Numbered from the stretch's first letter, positions 15,577-23,669 are shown. The stretch: 38,870 bases of DNA from Chloroflexota bacterium (GCA_003152165.1 PLZO01000058.1:2050-40919); one strand, 5' to 3'. Numbers and translations: made by a program. The notes: generated by a model not told the origin, from the sequence alone.

Positions 15577-16376
15577 TCGCGGAGGTGGGATCCATCCTGC
15601 TCGATTTGGAGGCGGGACGCGTTCGTGCCGCCTCGCCGGACCCGTCGGCCGCCGACGGCTGGCGCGTGGACCCGGCGGTGAAAGAAGCGATTCTTGCCTG
15701 TTTCGCCGACCGCCGCGCCGAGACCTGGACTGCCGGCCCGTTCGCCTTTCGCGATCGAGTCGGCGTGCCGCCCAAGGCACTGTTCGAGTCGATCGACTCG
15801 GTGGCGGCCGACCTCGCCGGACGGCCCTGGCGGATCGTCCCCGGCGGGACGAGCATCCGGGCCGGGGTTCACCTTGAGCCAGGCGTGGTTGTCATGCCAC
15901 CGGCGTTCGTGAATATCGGCGCCTGGATCGGCGAGGACGTGATGATCGACTCGCACGTCCTCGTCGGCTCGTGCGCCCAGGTGGGAGCCCGAGTCCATCT
16001 GGCGGCTGCCGTCCAGATCGGCGGCGTGCTCGAGCCGCCCGGCGCGCGACCGGTGATTGTCGAGGACGATGTCTTCGTTGGCGCCGGCTCGATCCTCCTC
16101 GACGGCGTCCTGGTGCAAGCCGGCGCGGTCATCGGTGCCGGCGTGATCTTGACCGGGACCTCGACGATCTACGACCTCGTGGCCGAGCGAATCCTGATTG
16201 GGACGGCCGAGGAGCCGCTGGTCGTGCCGGCCGGTGCGGTTGTCGTGCCCGGTACGCGCCCGGCCCGCGGCGGGTTCGCCGAACAGCATGGCGTGGGGCT
16301 TGCGACGGCATTGATCGTGAAGCAGCGCGACGCGGGGACAAGCGCCCGGATCGCCCTCGAAACGGCGCTCCGATGA
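15573..16376 (+). CDS. dapD: Tetrahydrodipicolinate N-succinyltransferase
   Basis: A 267-residue left-handed beta-helix acyltransferase of the E. coli DapD type (274 residues) that succinylates tetrahydrodipicolinate. An N-terminal helical domain (LDLEAGRVRAA, PAVKEAILACF) precedes hexapeptide repeats from about residue 100: PPAFVNIGAWIGEDVMIDSH, VGSCAQVGARVHLAAAVQIG and GGVLEPPGARPVIVEDDVF. The Asp of MID (126) matches the catalytic Asp. The position that I align with the second E. coli acidic residue (Glu 189, in ARSEVVEG) is Ile 174 here (AGSILLDG), with an Asp three residues later; this rests on memory of the E. coli sequence. The GTG start overlaps the dapA stop, and the stop overlaps the lysA ATG. 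No dapC, dapE or dapF is nearby. Confidence 0.88.
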   Translation: MIAEVGSILLDLEAGRVRAASPDPSAADGWRVDPAVKEAILACFADRRAETWTAGPFAFRDRVGVPPKALFESIDSVAADLAGRPWRIVPGGTSIRAGVHLEPGVVVMPPAFVNIGAWIGEDVMIDSHVLVGSCAQVGARVHLAAAVQIGGVLEPPGARPVIVEDDVFVGAGSILLDGVLVQAGAVIGAGVILTGTSTIYDLVAERILIGTAEEPLVVPAGAVVVPGTRPARGGFAEQHGVGLATALIVKQRDAGTSARIALETALR

Positions 16377-17737
16377 GCCCTCCGAGCGGGGCGCTCGCGG
16401 CGCCGCCGGCCGAGGAGCTGCCAAGCTCGCCGCAGCCGGCCACCTCGCCGCTCGCGGCCGGCCCGCAGCTGCAGCCGGCCGGCGCGGAGCTACCGCCGGG
16501 CGGCCCGGAGCTACCGCCGGGCGGCCCGGAGCTGCTCATCGACCTCGACCGGCTCGACCTCGACGAGCTCGCTGTGCGCCACGACACGCCGTTCTATGTC
16601 TACGACCTGGCGGTGGTCGAGCGGCGAGTCGCGGCTCTTCGAGGCCTGCTCCCGAACTCGTTCCGGCTCGCGTACGCCGTCAAGGCGAACCCAAACGCGC
16701 TCGTCCTCGAGCAGATGGCCAGGCTCGGGCTGGGAGCCGACGTGGCATCGGCGGGGGAGCTGGAGCGGGTCATCGACGCCGGGTTCGATCCCGCGCGGGT
16801 CGTCTTCACCGGTCCGGGCAAGCGCGACTCGGAGCTGGCCTCGGCGGTCTCCGTCGGTGTCGGCCTGATCACGGTCGAGTCGCCCAACGAGCTGCGCCGG
16901 CTCGAGGCGATTGCATCGATGGCTGGTCGGCGAATCCCGATCCTCCTGCGCCGCTCGCTCGGCCTGGAGTCGTCGGGCGCGCCGGCCGCCGGCCCCGCCG
17001 AAGCCGTTCGGATCATCGGCGACGAGGGCGCCGGCAAGTTCGGGATGGACGTTGACGACCTGCGAGCGTCTGCGCGCTACGCCCTCGACTCGGCCCAGCT
17101 CGATCTCCAGGGCGTCCATGCCTTCGGCGCCTCGAACGTCCGCGATGCCGCGGCGCTCGTCCGCCATGTCGGGCAAACGATGGCGTTTGGGCGCGAGCTG
17201 GCCGTGGAGCTGAGCTTCGAGCTCCGGGTCATCGACGTCGGCGGCGGCCTCGGGATCTCGTACTCGGACGACGAGGAGCCGCTGGATCTCGACGATTTGC
17301 AGCTCGGCCTTGGGGCGCTGGCCCAGGCCTGGGCGGCGGACCCGCGAACGGCCGCCACCGAGGTGCTCGTCGAACCGGGCCGCTTCCTGGTCGGCCCAGC
17401 CGGTGCGTACGTGACCCGGGTCGTCGACACGAAGCGGGTCCGCGGTCGAGCGATTGCGATTGTCGACGGCGGGATCAACCACCTGCTTCGGCCGGCTCTC
17501 GTCGGCCAGCCCCAGCGAATTCGCCGCTTCGGCACGGGGTCAGGGCAGGGGACGGGGGAGCAAGTGACCATCGCCGGGCCGCTGTGCACCGGGCTCGATA
17601 TCCTCGCCCAGGACGTCCCGTTCGGCCCGCCCGAGGTGGGCGAGCTCCTCGCCGTCCTCGACGCCGGGGCCTACGGCTTCACCGAGTCGATGCCCTTGTT
17701 CCTGTCGCGCCCGCTCGCTGCCGAAGTCTGCCTGTGA
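16373..17737 (+). CDS. lysA: Diaminopimelate decarboxylase-family PLP enzyme
   Basis: A 454-residue fold-type III PLP decarboxylase. The PLP Lys is in LAYAVKANPNAL (near 104). Later motifs are GVGLITVESPNEL, EGAGKFGMD, DVGGGLGISY, VEPGRFLVGPAGAYV, CTGLDILAQDV and GAYGFTESMPLFLSRPLAAEV. In this position it should convert meso-diaminopimelate to lysine. However VHAFGASNV replaces the usual HxGSQ-type motif, and the C-terminal SMPLFLS recalls the BtrK-like/siderophore decarboxylase branch, so a different carboxylated substrate is possible. The first 55 residues are a Pro/Gly/Ala-rich extension containing two exact 21-bp repeats. The ATG overlaps the dapD stop (ATGA). It is the last gene of the operon and converges on malic enzyme. 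Confidence 0.8.
   Translation: MSPPSGALAAPPAEELPSSPQPATSPLAAGPQLQPAGAELPPGGPELPPGGPELLIDLDRLDLDELAVRHDTPFYVYDLAVVERRVAALRGLLPNSFRLAYAVKANPNALVLEQMARLGLGADVASAGELERVIDAGFDPARVVFTGPGKRDSELASAVSVGVGLITVESPNELRRLEAIASMAGRRIPILLRRSLGLESSGAPAAGPAEAVRIIGDEGAGKFGMDVDDLRASARYALDSAQLDLQGVHAFGASNVRDAAALVRHVGQTMAFGRELAVELSFELRVIDVGGGLGISYSDDEEPLDLDDLQLGLGALAQAWAADPRTAATEVLVEPGRFLVGPAGAYVTRVVDTKRVRGRAIAIVDGGINHLLRPALVGQPQRIRRFGTGSGQGTGEQVTIAGPLCTGLDILAQDVPFGPPEVGELLAVLDAGAYGFTESMPLFLSRPLAAEVCL
16487..16528 (+). repeat. Two exact 21-bp tandem repeats inside lysA
   Basis: 16487-16507 and 16508-16528 are identical in-frame units, each encoding ELPPGGP, with a partial third unit (GAGCT) following. They lie in the low-complexity N-terminal extension and would vary by whole codons if slippage occurs. 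Confidence 0.85.
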
Positions 17738-17752
17738 ATGCGCCAGCCCCGG

Positions 17753-17783
17753 CGCCGGCCGGCTGTTCTCTCAGCCGCCGGCG
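17753..17783. terminator. Possible two-way hairpin between lysA and malic enzyme
   Basis: An 11-bp GC stem with one bulged base (GCGCCGGCCGGCT against AGCCGCCGGCG) and an eight-base loop lies in the 33-bp gap between the convergent stop codons and overlaps the malic enzyme stop at 17771. No T-run follows on either strand, so termination strength is uncertain. Confidence 0.35.
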
Positions 17784-19525
17784 GCGCGGCGACGGTCGGG
17801 CCCGTGCCCACGCGCGCGGGTGTACGGAACATAGGCGGGCCACCAGGTAGCGGTGTCCACCTCCACCTCGAGGTCCCGTTCCGGCCCGAGTCCGGCCACG
17901 CCGGCCCGGCGCGCCTCCTCGGCGACCGCGATGGCGACATCCCGGGCGATAGCGCGCAGGTCGCCGATCGGTGGCAGGAGCGCTCCGGCGGCAAGCCGGG
18001 CATCCGAGACCGCCGCCGCGACCGTTCGGGCAGCAGCGAGGAGCATCCCGTCCGTCACGGCGCGAGCCTCCGCGACGATGGCTCCGAGGCCGAGCCCCGG
18101 GAAGACGAACACATTGTTCGCCTGGGCGACCTCGCGCGTTTCCCCGGGCAAGGGCACCGGCGCGAAGGGCGAACCCGTCGCGACGAGGGCGCGGCCGTCG
18201 GTCCAGCGCAGGACGTCGGCCGGAAGGGCCTCGGACAGCGAGGTCGGGTTGGATAGCGGCAGGACGATCGGACGCACGTCGTCGGCGAGGGATCCGATGA
18301 CGGCCTCCGTGAACATGCCGGCGACGCCCGTCGCGCCCACCAGGATCGTCGGCCGGATGGCGGCCGCCACCGCCTCGAGAGAGGCCTCCGCGGGGCCGTC
18401 CTGGATCAGCCCAAGGTCGGCGGCAATGGCCGCCGGGAGCGAGACCGCCCGTTTCGGCTCGCCCAGATCGACCCGGCCGTCGTGGACAAGCCCCTGCGAG
18501 TCGACGAGCACGATCGAGCTTGCGATCGTTGCCGCCGGAACGCCGGCCTGCGCCATCGCGAGTCGGAGCAAACGGGCAATGCCGATCCCGGCCGCCCCAG
18601 CGCCGGCGATGACGATCCGCTCGTCCGGCCACCGGCGGCCGACCTGGCGCAGGCCCGCCAGGCTCGCTGCGAGAACGACAACGGCCGTCCCCTGGATATC
18701 GTCATTGAAGGAAGGAACGCGATCCCGGTAGCGGTCGAGGATACGCAGGGCGTTCGGGCCCTTGAAGTCCTCCCACTGGATGAGGCAGCCTGGCCAGGTG
18801 GCCTCGACCCCCTCGACGAACGCCTCGACGAGCGCGTCGTAACGGGGCCCCCGAAGGCGCGGCGCAGCGTATCCCACGTACAGCAGATCGTCACGCAGCG
18901 CGGCGTTGTCCGTACCCACGTCGAGAGAGACCGGCAGGGTGACAGCGGGATGGATCCCCGACACGGCCGTGTACAGGGCGAGCTTCCCGATCGGGATGGC
19001 CATCCCGCCCGCTCCCTGGTCGCCCAGGCCAAGGATTCGCTCGTTGTCGGTCACGACGATCAGCCGGACATCGCTGAACGGCGCCGCCCGGAGGAGGGTC
19101 CCAACCTGGTCTTGATCGTCGGGGGTGATCCACACGCCCCGGGTTCGCCGGAAGATGTGGCTGAATTCCTGGCACGCCCGACCGACGGTGGGCGTGTACA
19201 CGATCGGCAGGAACTCCTCAAGGTTCTCGGCCAGGACGCGATAGAAGAGGGTCGCGTTGCGGTCCTGGAGGGCCGCCAGGCCGATGTACCGCTCCAGGTC
19301 GTCTGTCTTGCGCCGGATGCGCTCAACTTCGAGGACGACCTGGTCCTCGATCGTCAAGACGCGATCTGGCAGGAGTCCGCGCAGGCCCAGCTCAAGGCGC
19401 TCCTTGGGGCTGAACGCCAGGTCCTTCGTGAACAGGCGCCGGCCCAGGAGGTCCGAGCCGGTCTCCCCGACGGAGATCGCCTGGCCCGCGATCATTCGGT
19501 CGAACGGGGGTGGCAGCGGTCGCAT
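17771..19525 (-). CDS. maeA: NAD-dependent malic enzyme
   Basis: A 584-residue malic enzyme of the E. coli MaeA/eukaryotic length class; it decarboxylates malate to pyruvate with NAD(P) reduction. Motifs are GRRLFTKDLAFSPKERLELG, IVYTPTVGRACQEFSHIFR, RGVWITPDD, VVTDNERILGLGDQGAGGMA, KLALYTAVSGI, SLDVGTDNAALR, FNDDIQGTAVVVLAA and a Rossmann turn GAGAAGIGIARLL. The ATG at 19525 is used because family similarity starts there; the frame runs further upstream through the repeat at 19645-19866. The C-terminal RARGHGPDRRRAAGG tail is extra. It could remove malate produced by the malate synthase fusion 9 kb away, but nothing in the sequence ties their expression together. Confidence 0.92.
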   Translation of the reverse strand: MRPLPPPFDRMIAGQAISVGETGSDLLGRRLFTKDLAFSPKERLELGLRGLLPDRVLTIEDQVVLEVERIRRKTDDLERYIGLAALQDRNATLFYRVLAENLEEFLPIVYTPTVGRACQEFSHIFRRTRGVWITPDDQDQVGTLLRAAPFSDVRLIVVTDNERILGLGDQGAGGMAIPIGKLALYTAVSGIHPAVTLPVSLDVGTDNAALRDDLLYVGYAAPRLRGPRYDALVEAFVEGVEATWPGCLIQWEDFKGPNALRILDRYRDRVPSFNDDIQGTAVVVLAASLAGLRQVGRRWPDERIVIAGAGAAGIGIARLLRLAMAQAGVPAATIASSIVLVDSQGLVHDGRVDLGEPKRAVSLPAAIAADLGLIQDGPAEASLEAVAAAIRPTILVGATGVAGMFTEAVIGSLADDVRPIVLPLSNPTSLSEALPADVLRWTDGRALVATGSPFAPVPLPGETREVAQANNVFVFPGLGLGAIVAEARAVTDGMLLAAARTVAAAVSDARLAAGALLPPIGDLRAIARDVAIAVAEEARRAGVAGLGPERDLEVEVDTATWWPAYVPYTRARGHGPDRRRAAGG

Positions 19526-19644
19526 CGCGCCAAGGATAAGCGCGGAGGCTGCGCGGGCGGGGGCGGGCTGCCGCTCCGCGCAGCCTGCCCGTGCCGCCGC
19601 CGTCTCTGGCTGCATCGCCGCTCCGCGCTGCCTGCTCGTGCCGC

Positions 19645-19866
19645 TTGGTGCTTCTGGCGCGACAAATGACACGTTTTGACCGATCGATCGACGGCGTCCA
19701 GCTCGACGCCGACCACGTTTATCCCGAGCCACGCTGATACGCCGGGATGAACATGGAGCCTCAGCGCAGCGTTGCGCCTGGCGAGGGCGACCCGACCTAG
19801 CCATCTGAGCCCGAATCATGCCCTGACGCATACAACACGTGCAGTCTGTCGTGCCAGAAACACCAA
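19645..19866. repeat. Inverted-end repeat family, copy 1 (222 bp)
   Basis: It starts TTGGTGCTTCTGGCGCGACA and ends TGTCGTGCCAGAAACACCAA, inverted ends matching at about 20 of 23 positions. It carries the family core TCCCGAGCCACGCT at 19722-19735 followed by GCCGGGATGAA. It lies in the 476-bp gap between malic enzyme and the DUF427 gene. The rest of that gap (19526-19644 and 19867-20001) is GC-rich with no gene; around 19569 and 19616 the unit GCCGCTCCGCGC is repeated. Confidence 0.65.
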
Positions 19867-20001
19867 ACGCGGGGCCGGGCATCGACTCGCAGGTGAAGCG
19901 TCGGCCGGCACCGCCCGACGCCGCGCGGATCCCGCCGCGATCGAACGCGCCGCGGCACCGCCGTTCCATGCGGGCTGGCCCGCCGCGCCCGCCGCCTTGG
20001 A

Positions 20002-20532
20002 CTACCAGCCGGAGGTGCCGGGTTCGCCCTTGAATGGGCCAACGACCTTCGAGGTGACCCAGCCGCCGTAGAAACGGCCGGGCTGGGGCGTCGCCAGCTC
20101 GTCGCCGACCCACGCCTCGTCGACGAGCCATGCGTAGAAGGCGAGGTAGTCGCGGATCACCTCGTAGCCGGCCATCGGCTCCTTGTATGCCCAGGCCGCG
20201 TTCGGGATCGTCCGATCCGGCAGCGCGATCGACCAGTACGACGCCTCACCCTTCCACTCGCAGAAGCTGTGGTGGTCGGTGAGCAGGAGCAAATCCATGC
20301 GGACGTCGGCCGGCGGCACGTAGTAGACGGGCGCGCCCGCCATTTCGAGGACGCGGAATGCTTCTGTCGTGTCGGCAAGCGCGAAGCCATCGACGACGAC
20401 CCGGATTGGCTCGGACACCGGCTCGACGCGGGGCGGACGCGGGTAGTCCCAAACGGACTCCTGGCCGGGCCCGGGGATTGCCCGGGTCGTCGGCGGAGGC
20501 ACGCTTCCGGCGGTGACGCGGGGCCTGTCCAT
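20002..20532 (-). CDS. DUF427 domain protein
   Basis: A 176-residue cytoplasmic protein. Its core, RVVVDGFALADTTEAFRVLE, VYYVPPADVRMDLL, HSFCEWKGEASYWSI, AAWAYKEPM and IRDYLAFYAWLVDEAW, is the DUF427 fold, found singly or in tandem in many bacteria and fungi with no settled activity. The N-terminal 35 residues are Pro-rich (PPPTTRAIPGPGQESVWDYPRPPR), as is common in the family. The ATG at 20532 has AAAGGA correctly spaced upstream. The upstream intergenic DNA is the 231-bp duplicated segment, which therefore probably contains or borders its promoter. Confidence 0.85.
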   Translation of the reverse strand: MDRPRVTAGSVPPPTTRAIPGPGQESVWDYPRPPRVEPVSEPIRVVVDGFALADTTEAFRVLEMAGAPVYYVPPADVRMDLLLLTDHHSFCEWKGEASYWSIALPDRTIPNAAWAYKEPMAGYEVIRDYLAFYAWLVDEAWVGDELATPQPGRFYGGWVTSKVVGPFKGEPGTSGW

Positions 20533-20544
20533 CACATTCCTTTC

Positions 20545-20775
20545 ATCGTCGAGCGCGCGCTTGGCGCGGCGGGCTCGGCAACCACCTCCCGCATCGTAGC
20601 GCGAGCCAGGGCAGCTGGTCCGGACCGGGGTCGGGCGGCTCTCCGTCGATTGTTGCTCCCAGAGCGACAAATGACGCGTTTTGGTCGGTCGACCGATGAC
20701 GTGGAGCCAAACGTCGATCCCGAATATCCCGAGCCACGCTTGAGGCGGGATGAAATGTCGATCGATCGGCGACCT
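20545..20775. repeat. 231-bp direct repeat, copy A
   Basis: This segment recurs at 26278-26508 in the same orientation, colinear with a constant offset of 5733 and only about seven mismatches. It covers about 105 bp of unrelated-looking DNA (ATCGTCGAGCGCGCGC...) plus the first ~125 bp of an inverted-end element. It lies directly upstream of the DUF427 start. Confidence 0.9.
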
Positions 20776-20857
20776 TGATCACCAGATAAGGGCGCGAACG
20801 GGTCCAAAGCGCCGGTGGAAGGCCAGATTCACCCCGTTTGTTGCGCCAGAAACACCA
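20650..20857. repeat. Inverted-end repeat family, copy 2 (208 bp)
   Basis: The left end TTGTTGCTCCCAGAGCGACA and right end GTTTGTTGCGCCAGAAACACC (ending CAA at 20857) are imperfect inverted repeats of the family type. The core TCCCGAGCCACGCT is at 20727-20740, and flanking CCCG/CGGG bases can form a small hairpin. Its left part is nearly identical to copy 4; its right part has diverged. DNA from 20858 to 20956 holds nothing recognisable. Confidence 0.65.
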
Positions 20858-20956
20858 AGCGGCACGAGCAGGCCGAAACGGCCGGCGCCGCTGGCCCGCC
20901 GCGCCGCGACGCGGCGGCCGAAGCGACCCGCGGCCAGTGGCAGTACGACCGGATCG

Positions 20957-22921
20957 TCAGGCGGCGGCGCTGGTCCGCCAGACTGGCTCCTGTTCCGCGG
21001 CTCGGTCGGCCGAACCGCGAGGCGGAACGGGCGGGTGGAACAAGGCAACGGCGAGTCGACCGATCTCAAGCTCCTGGCCGGGTTCGAACTCGAGGCCGAG
21101 GTCCCAGCCTCCCTGCTCGACGGGGGTTCGCCTGCGCAGCAGGCATGAGAACTCGACCTTGGTGCCATCGAGGTCGAGCGACAGCCAGACCGGACCCGGA
21201 TCGCCGGCGACCGGCGAAGTGACCACGACCCGAGCGCCCGTGACCGACAGGTCGCGGATCTCGCAGGGCAATCCGAGCAACTGGCCGACGACCTCTACCG
21301 GCAACCGGGTGCTGGCTCGCCGGTTGGCGGAGAACTTGCTCGATCGGATCCGCCCGATGGCGGCCAGCAGCAGCCCGAGATTGGCGGCGATGAAGAACGC
21401 CGCCCCGATCGATGCCCAGGGCACCGCGTAATGGACAGGGCTCAGGCCGAAAACGGTAGCCGTGAACCAGACCAGCGCGAATGCGCACACGAGGGTCAGC
21501 CAGGTCAGGATCCGCGGAACCTCGGTGCGCGCTCGGCCATTCTCGGAGCCATCCTCGGAGCCAGCCTCGTGGCGGCCCTTCGGCGTGACCTGGAACCGAC
21601 TGTCCCGGCCCGGCGCGAAGATCGCCAGCGTGGCCGGCAGCACCGCCGGCATCCGGAGCACTTCGAACAGGAGCGACAGGATCGGCGGGTAGTGGCCGCG
21701 GGCCAGCAGCCGAAGGGCGATGAACTGGAGCCCCAGGGTGGTCACGAAGAACGGCGCGAAGATCAGGCCCGGCGCGTTGATCGGGACGGCGCCCGTCAGC
21801 ACAACCGCAACCGGGATGAGCACGTAGGCGAGCGTCCGCCACGAGTCGAACCAGCCGAACAGCGTCGTCAGGAACGACAGTCGTTGGCCGGCGGTCAGGC
21901 CGGGACCGAACAGTGGGTTCTCCCGGCGCAAGACCTGCATCGCGCCTGTGGCCCAGCGGTTGCGCTGGAGGAGGTATGCGCGAGCGTCGTCCGGCGCCAG
22001 CCCGCGCGCCAGGACCTCGTTGTGATACACGCCGGTCCAGCCTGCCCGGTACATCCGGATCGTGGTGTGGATGTCCTCGGTGATGCTGTCGGTGGAGACT
22101 CCGCCGACGGAGCGGAGGGCAGCGACACGGACCAGCGCGCACGTTCCGCACCAGAACGGGGCCGACCAGCGCGTCTTGGCCGGGGCGATCACCCGGTAGA
22201 AGACGGCCTCTTCGTTGAAGGTCCGCCCGTTGGACTGGCGCTCATGCTCGAACGAATCGAGGTTGTAGAAGTCCTGGGGCGTCTGGACGAACGCCAGCCG
22301 ATCGTCGACGAAGTAGGGCAGGGTGGCCGTGAGGAAATGCGCCGTCGGAATGTGGTCGGCGTCCAGGATGGCGACGATGTCGGCTTCGATCCAATCGAGG
22401 GCGTAGTTGAGGTTGCCGGCCTTCGCGTGTCGATTATCAGGACGCGCCAAGTATCGGGCGCCCAGCTGCTCGGCGAGTCGACGCACCTCGTCCCGCCGTC
22501 CATCGTCGAGGACCCAGGTCTCGTGCGCCGGCTCCAGGGCAACCGCAGCTGCGATCGTCGGCAGGAGGATCTCGGTCGGTTCGTTGTAGGTCGGGATCAG
22601 GACGGCCACGGTCCAGCGCTCCAGGTCATGGTCGACCGGAGGCGCCTGCGGGTCCAGGTTCCACAGCGCGACGGTGTACAGCACCAGGCCCAGCGCGTTG
22701 TGGACCTCGACCACGAACAGCGGGATGGCAACCCACCACCAGCCGAGATCGATCGTGCCGGTGAGTCGCCAGGTGAGGTAGGCCGCCGTGACAGCGATCG
22801 ACGCGATCGCCCAGCCACGCACGAGCAGCTTTCGGCCGGTGGTCTCCGGGCGCGGCATCGAGCCGTCCGGGAAGCTCCGGCCGGCGGCAGTCTCGGTCCT
22901 GATCTGGGCAGTGATAGCCAT
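20957..22921 (-). CDS. Cellulose synthase-like glycosyltransferase with PilZ domain
   Basis: A 654-residue inner-membrane family 2 glycosyltransferase of the BcsA type. Two N-terminal helices (about 35-85) precede the catalytic domain with AVLIPTYNEP, DDG (139-141), DAD (187-189), TED (281-283) and QRNRW (319-323), the full processive synthase set. Four or more helices follow. A C-terminal PilZ domain (about 530-630) has RRASTR and DLSVTG, the cyclic-di-GMP-binding signatures, so synthesis should be activated by c-di-GMP. No BcsB, BcsZ or diguanylate cyclase is nearby, so the polymer (cellulose or another beta-glucan) and export partners are unknown. The ATG at 22921 matches the family start; no clear ribosome-binding site is seen. 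Confidence 0.88.
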   Translation of the reverse strand: MAITAQIRTETAAGRSFPDGSMPRPETTGRKLLVRGWAIASIAVTAAYLTWRLTGTIDLGWWWVAIPLFVVEVHNALGLVLYTVALWNLDPQAPPVDHDLERWTVAVLIPTYNEPTEILLPTIAAAVALEPAHETWVLDDGRRDEVRRLAEQLGARYLARPDNRHAKAGNLNYALDWIEADIVAILDADHIPTAHFLTATLPYFVDDRLAFVQTPQDFYNLDSFEHERQSNGRTFNEEAVFYRVIAPAKTRWSAPFWCGTCALVRVAALRSVGGVSTDSITEDIHTTIRMYRAGWTGVYHNEVLARGLAPDDARAYLLQRNRWATGAMQVLRRENPLFGPGLTAGQRLSFLTTLFGWFDSWRTLAYVLIPVAVVLTGAVPINAPGLIFAPFFVTTLGLQFIALRLLARGHYPPILSLLFEVLRMPAVLPATLAIFAPGRDSRFQVTPKGRHEAGSEDGSENGRARTEVPRILTWLTLVCAFALVWFTATVFGLSPVHYAVPWASIGAAFFIAANLGLLLAAIGRIRSSKFSANRRASTRLPVEVVGQLLGLPCEIRDLSVTGARVVVTSPVAGDPGPVWLSLDLDGTKVEFSCLLRRRTPVEQGGWDLGLEFEPGQELEIGRLAVALFHPPVPPRGSADRAAEQEPVWRTSAAA

Positions 22922-23056
22922 GGCCGGGAAAGCCTAGGGACCGGCTCCGGCGCTTCGCTATCGTGCGAATGTCGGCCCCCGGTGCGGCCAAAAGTCCCCC
23001 ACGTTGAATGCACCAACGCACTTCGGCGGGCCCGCGGACCCAACGCGCCGAAGCAC

Positions 23057-23249
23057 CTACGTCGCTGCGGCGTCGACCCCGGGCTGGCTGCCGGCCGTTC
23101 CCTCGATCGGCTCGCCGTGGCTGAGCTTCGACGGCCACCAGTTCCAGCGGCCCAACAGGACGACGAGCGAGGGCACGAGCATCGAGCGGACGAAGAACGT
23201 GTCCATCAGGACGCCGGCGGCGATCCCGTAGGGCAGGTTGTGGGCCCTA
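23057..23249 (-). pseudogene. C-terminal stump of an MMPL/RND transporter
   Basis: Reading leftwards from 23249, the frame gives NLPYGIAAGVLMDTFFVRSM and then LVPSLVVLLGRWNWWPSKL, the characteristic last transmembrane helix and end of MMPL-family transporters, and stops at 23057. Everything upstream (the other eleven helices and the start) is missing: the coding sequence ends abruptly where repeat copy 3 begins at 23250, and no MMPL sequence appears beyond it. It is a remnant of a lost gene, not a functional protein. Confidence 0.75.
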
Positions 23250-23447
23250 TTGGTGCTCCCAGAGCGACAAACAGCGGTCTTTGGCGCCCAGTCGAGCTGC
23301 CGTTTCAGCTGGTGCCGTTGAACTTGTCCCGAGCCGCGCTCATCCCGGGATGAATTCGACCAAGGAAGCCACTCAAACGGCCCTTGAGGGCCTGGACGGT
23401 GTGGTTCGGACCCGGATTGCTGCGAATTGTCGCTCTGGAAGCACCAA
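23250..23447. repeat. Inverted-end repeat family, copy 3 (198 bp)
   Basis: This copy has the best ends: TTGGTGCTCCCAGAGCGACAA against TTGTCGCTCTGGAAGCACCAA, inverted with a single mismatch over 21 bases. The core TCCCGAGCCGCGCT is at 23327-23340, followed by CCCGGGATGAA. Its left edge coincides with the truncation point of the MMPL stump. No target duplication is evident. Confidence 0.75.
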
Positions 23448-23635
23448 AGGCTTCTGAGCCGAAACGGTGGCCGAGCCCGAGCCCGAGCGCGACGCGCCTC
23501 GGATCTGCTTGGGCGCACCCCTGGCCTGCCGCGGTAAAGCGTCGAGCTGCCGTGCCGGCGCCGGCAGAATCTGGACCCGTCGCGCGGGGCTCGACCACGC
23601 TCCTGCACGAACCGGCGCCGGCGAGTCCCGAAGGC
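23448..23635. other. Intergenic DNA without a recognisable gene
   Basis: This lies between repeat copy 3 and the ABC-operon promoter. It is GC-rich, with CCGAGC repeats near 23470 and CCGGCGCCGG palindromes near 23556 and 23613. I see no coding signal on either strand and no further MMPL sequence. Confidence 0.5.
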
Positions 23636-23664
23636 TTGACCGGGGAATTCATCATCTGTAGAAT
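23636..23664 (+). promoter_or_regulatory. Strong sigma70 promoter of the ABC-TetR operon
   Basis: TTGACC at 23636-23641 and TAGAAT at 23659-23664 are separated by 17 bp, the best promoter match in the window. Transcription would start near 23671, about 49 nt before the ABC ATPase ATG, which itself has GGGAGG upstream. It stands out as an AT-rich patch in GC-rich DNA. Confidence 0.7.
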
Positions 23665-23669
23665 TCATC
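23645..23669 (+). promoter_or_regulatory. Operator-like repeats over the promoter
   Basis: GAATTCATC occurs at 23645-23653 and again at 23661-23669, a 16-bp period; each contains the palindrome GAATTC. The second copy overlaps the -10 box. A binding site for the TetR regulator encoded at the end of the same operon is the natural reading, by analogy with autoregulated TetR-exporter units. Confidence 0.45.

Noticed and set aside
18482-19669. A 395-codon plus-strand frame opposite malic enzyme
   Set aside because: It is a shadow of a well-conserved enzyme; its composition is unlike a protein and it runs into the repeat.
21431-23353. A 640-codon plus-strand open frame opposite the glycosyltransferase
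   Set aside because: It is antisense to a gene with intact catalytic and PilZ motifs; the translation is Arg/Gln/Asp-rich with no family motif. Long shadow frames are expected at this GC content.
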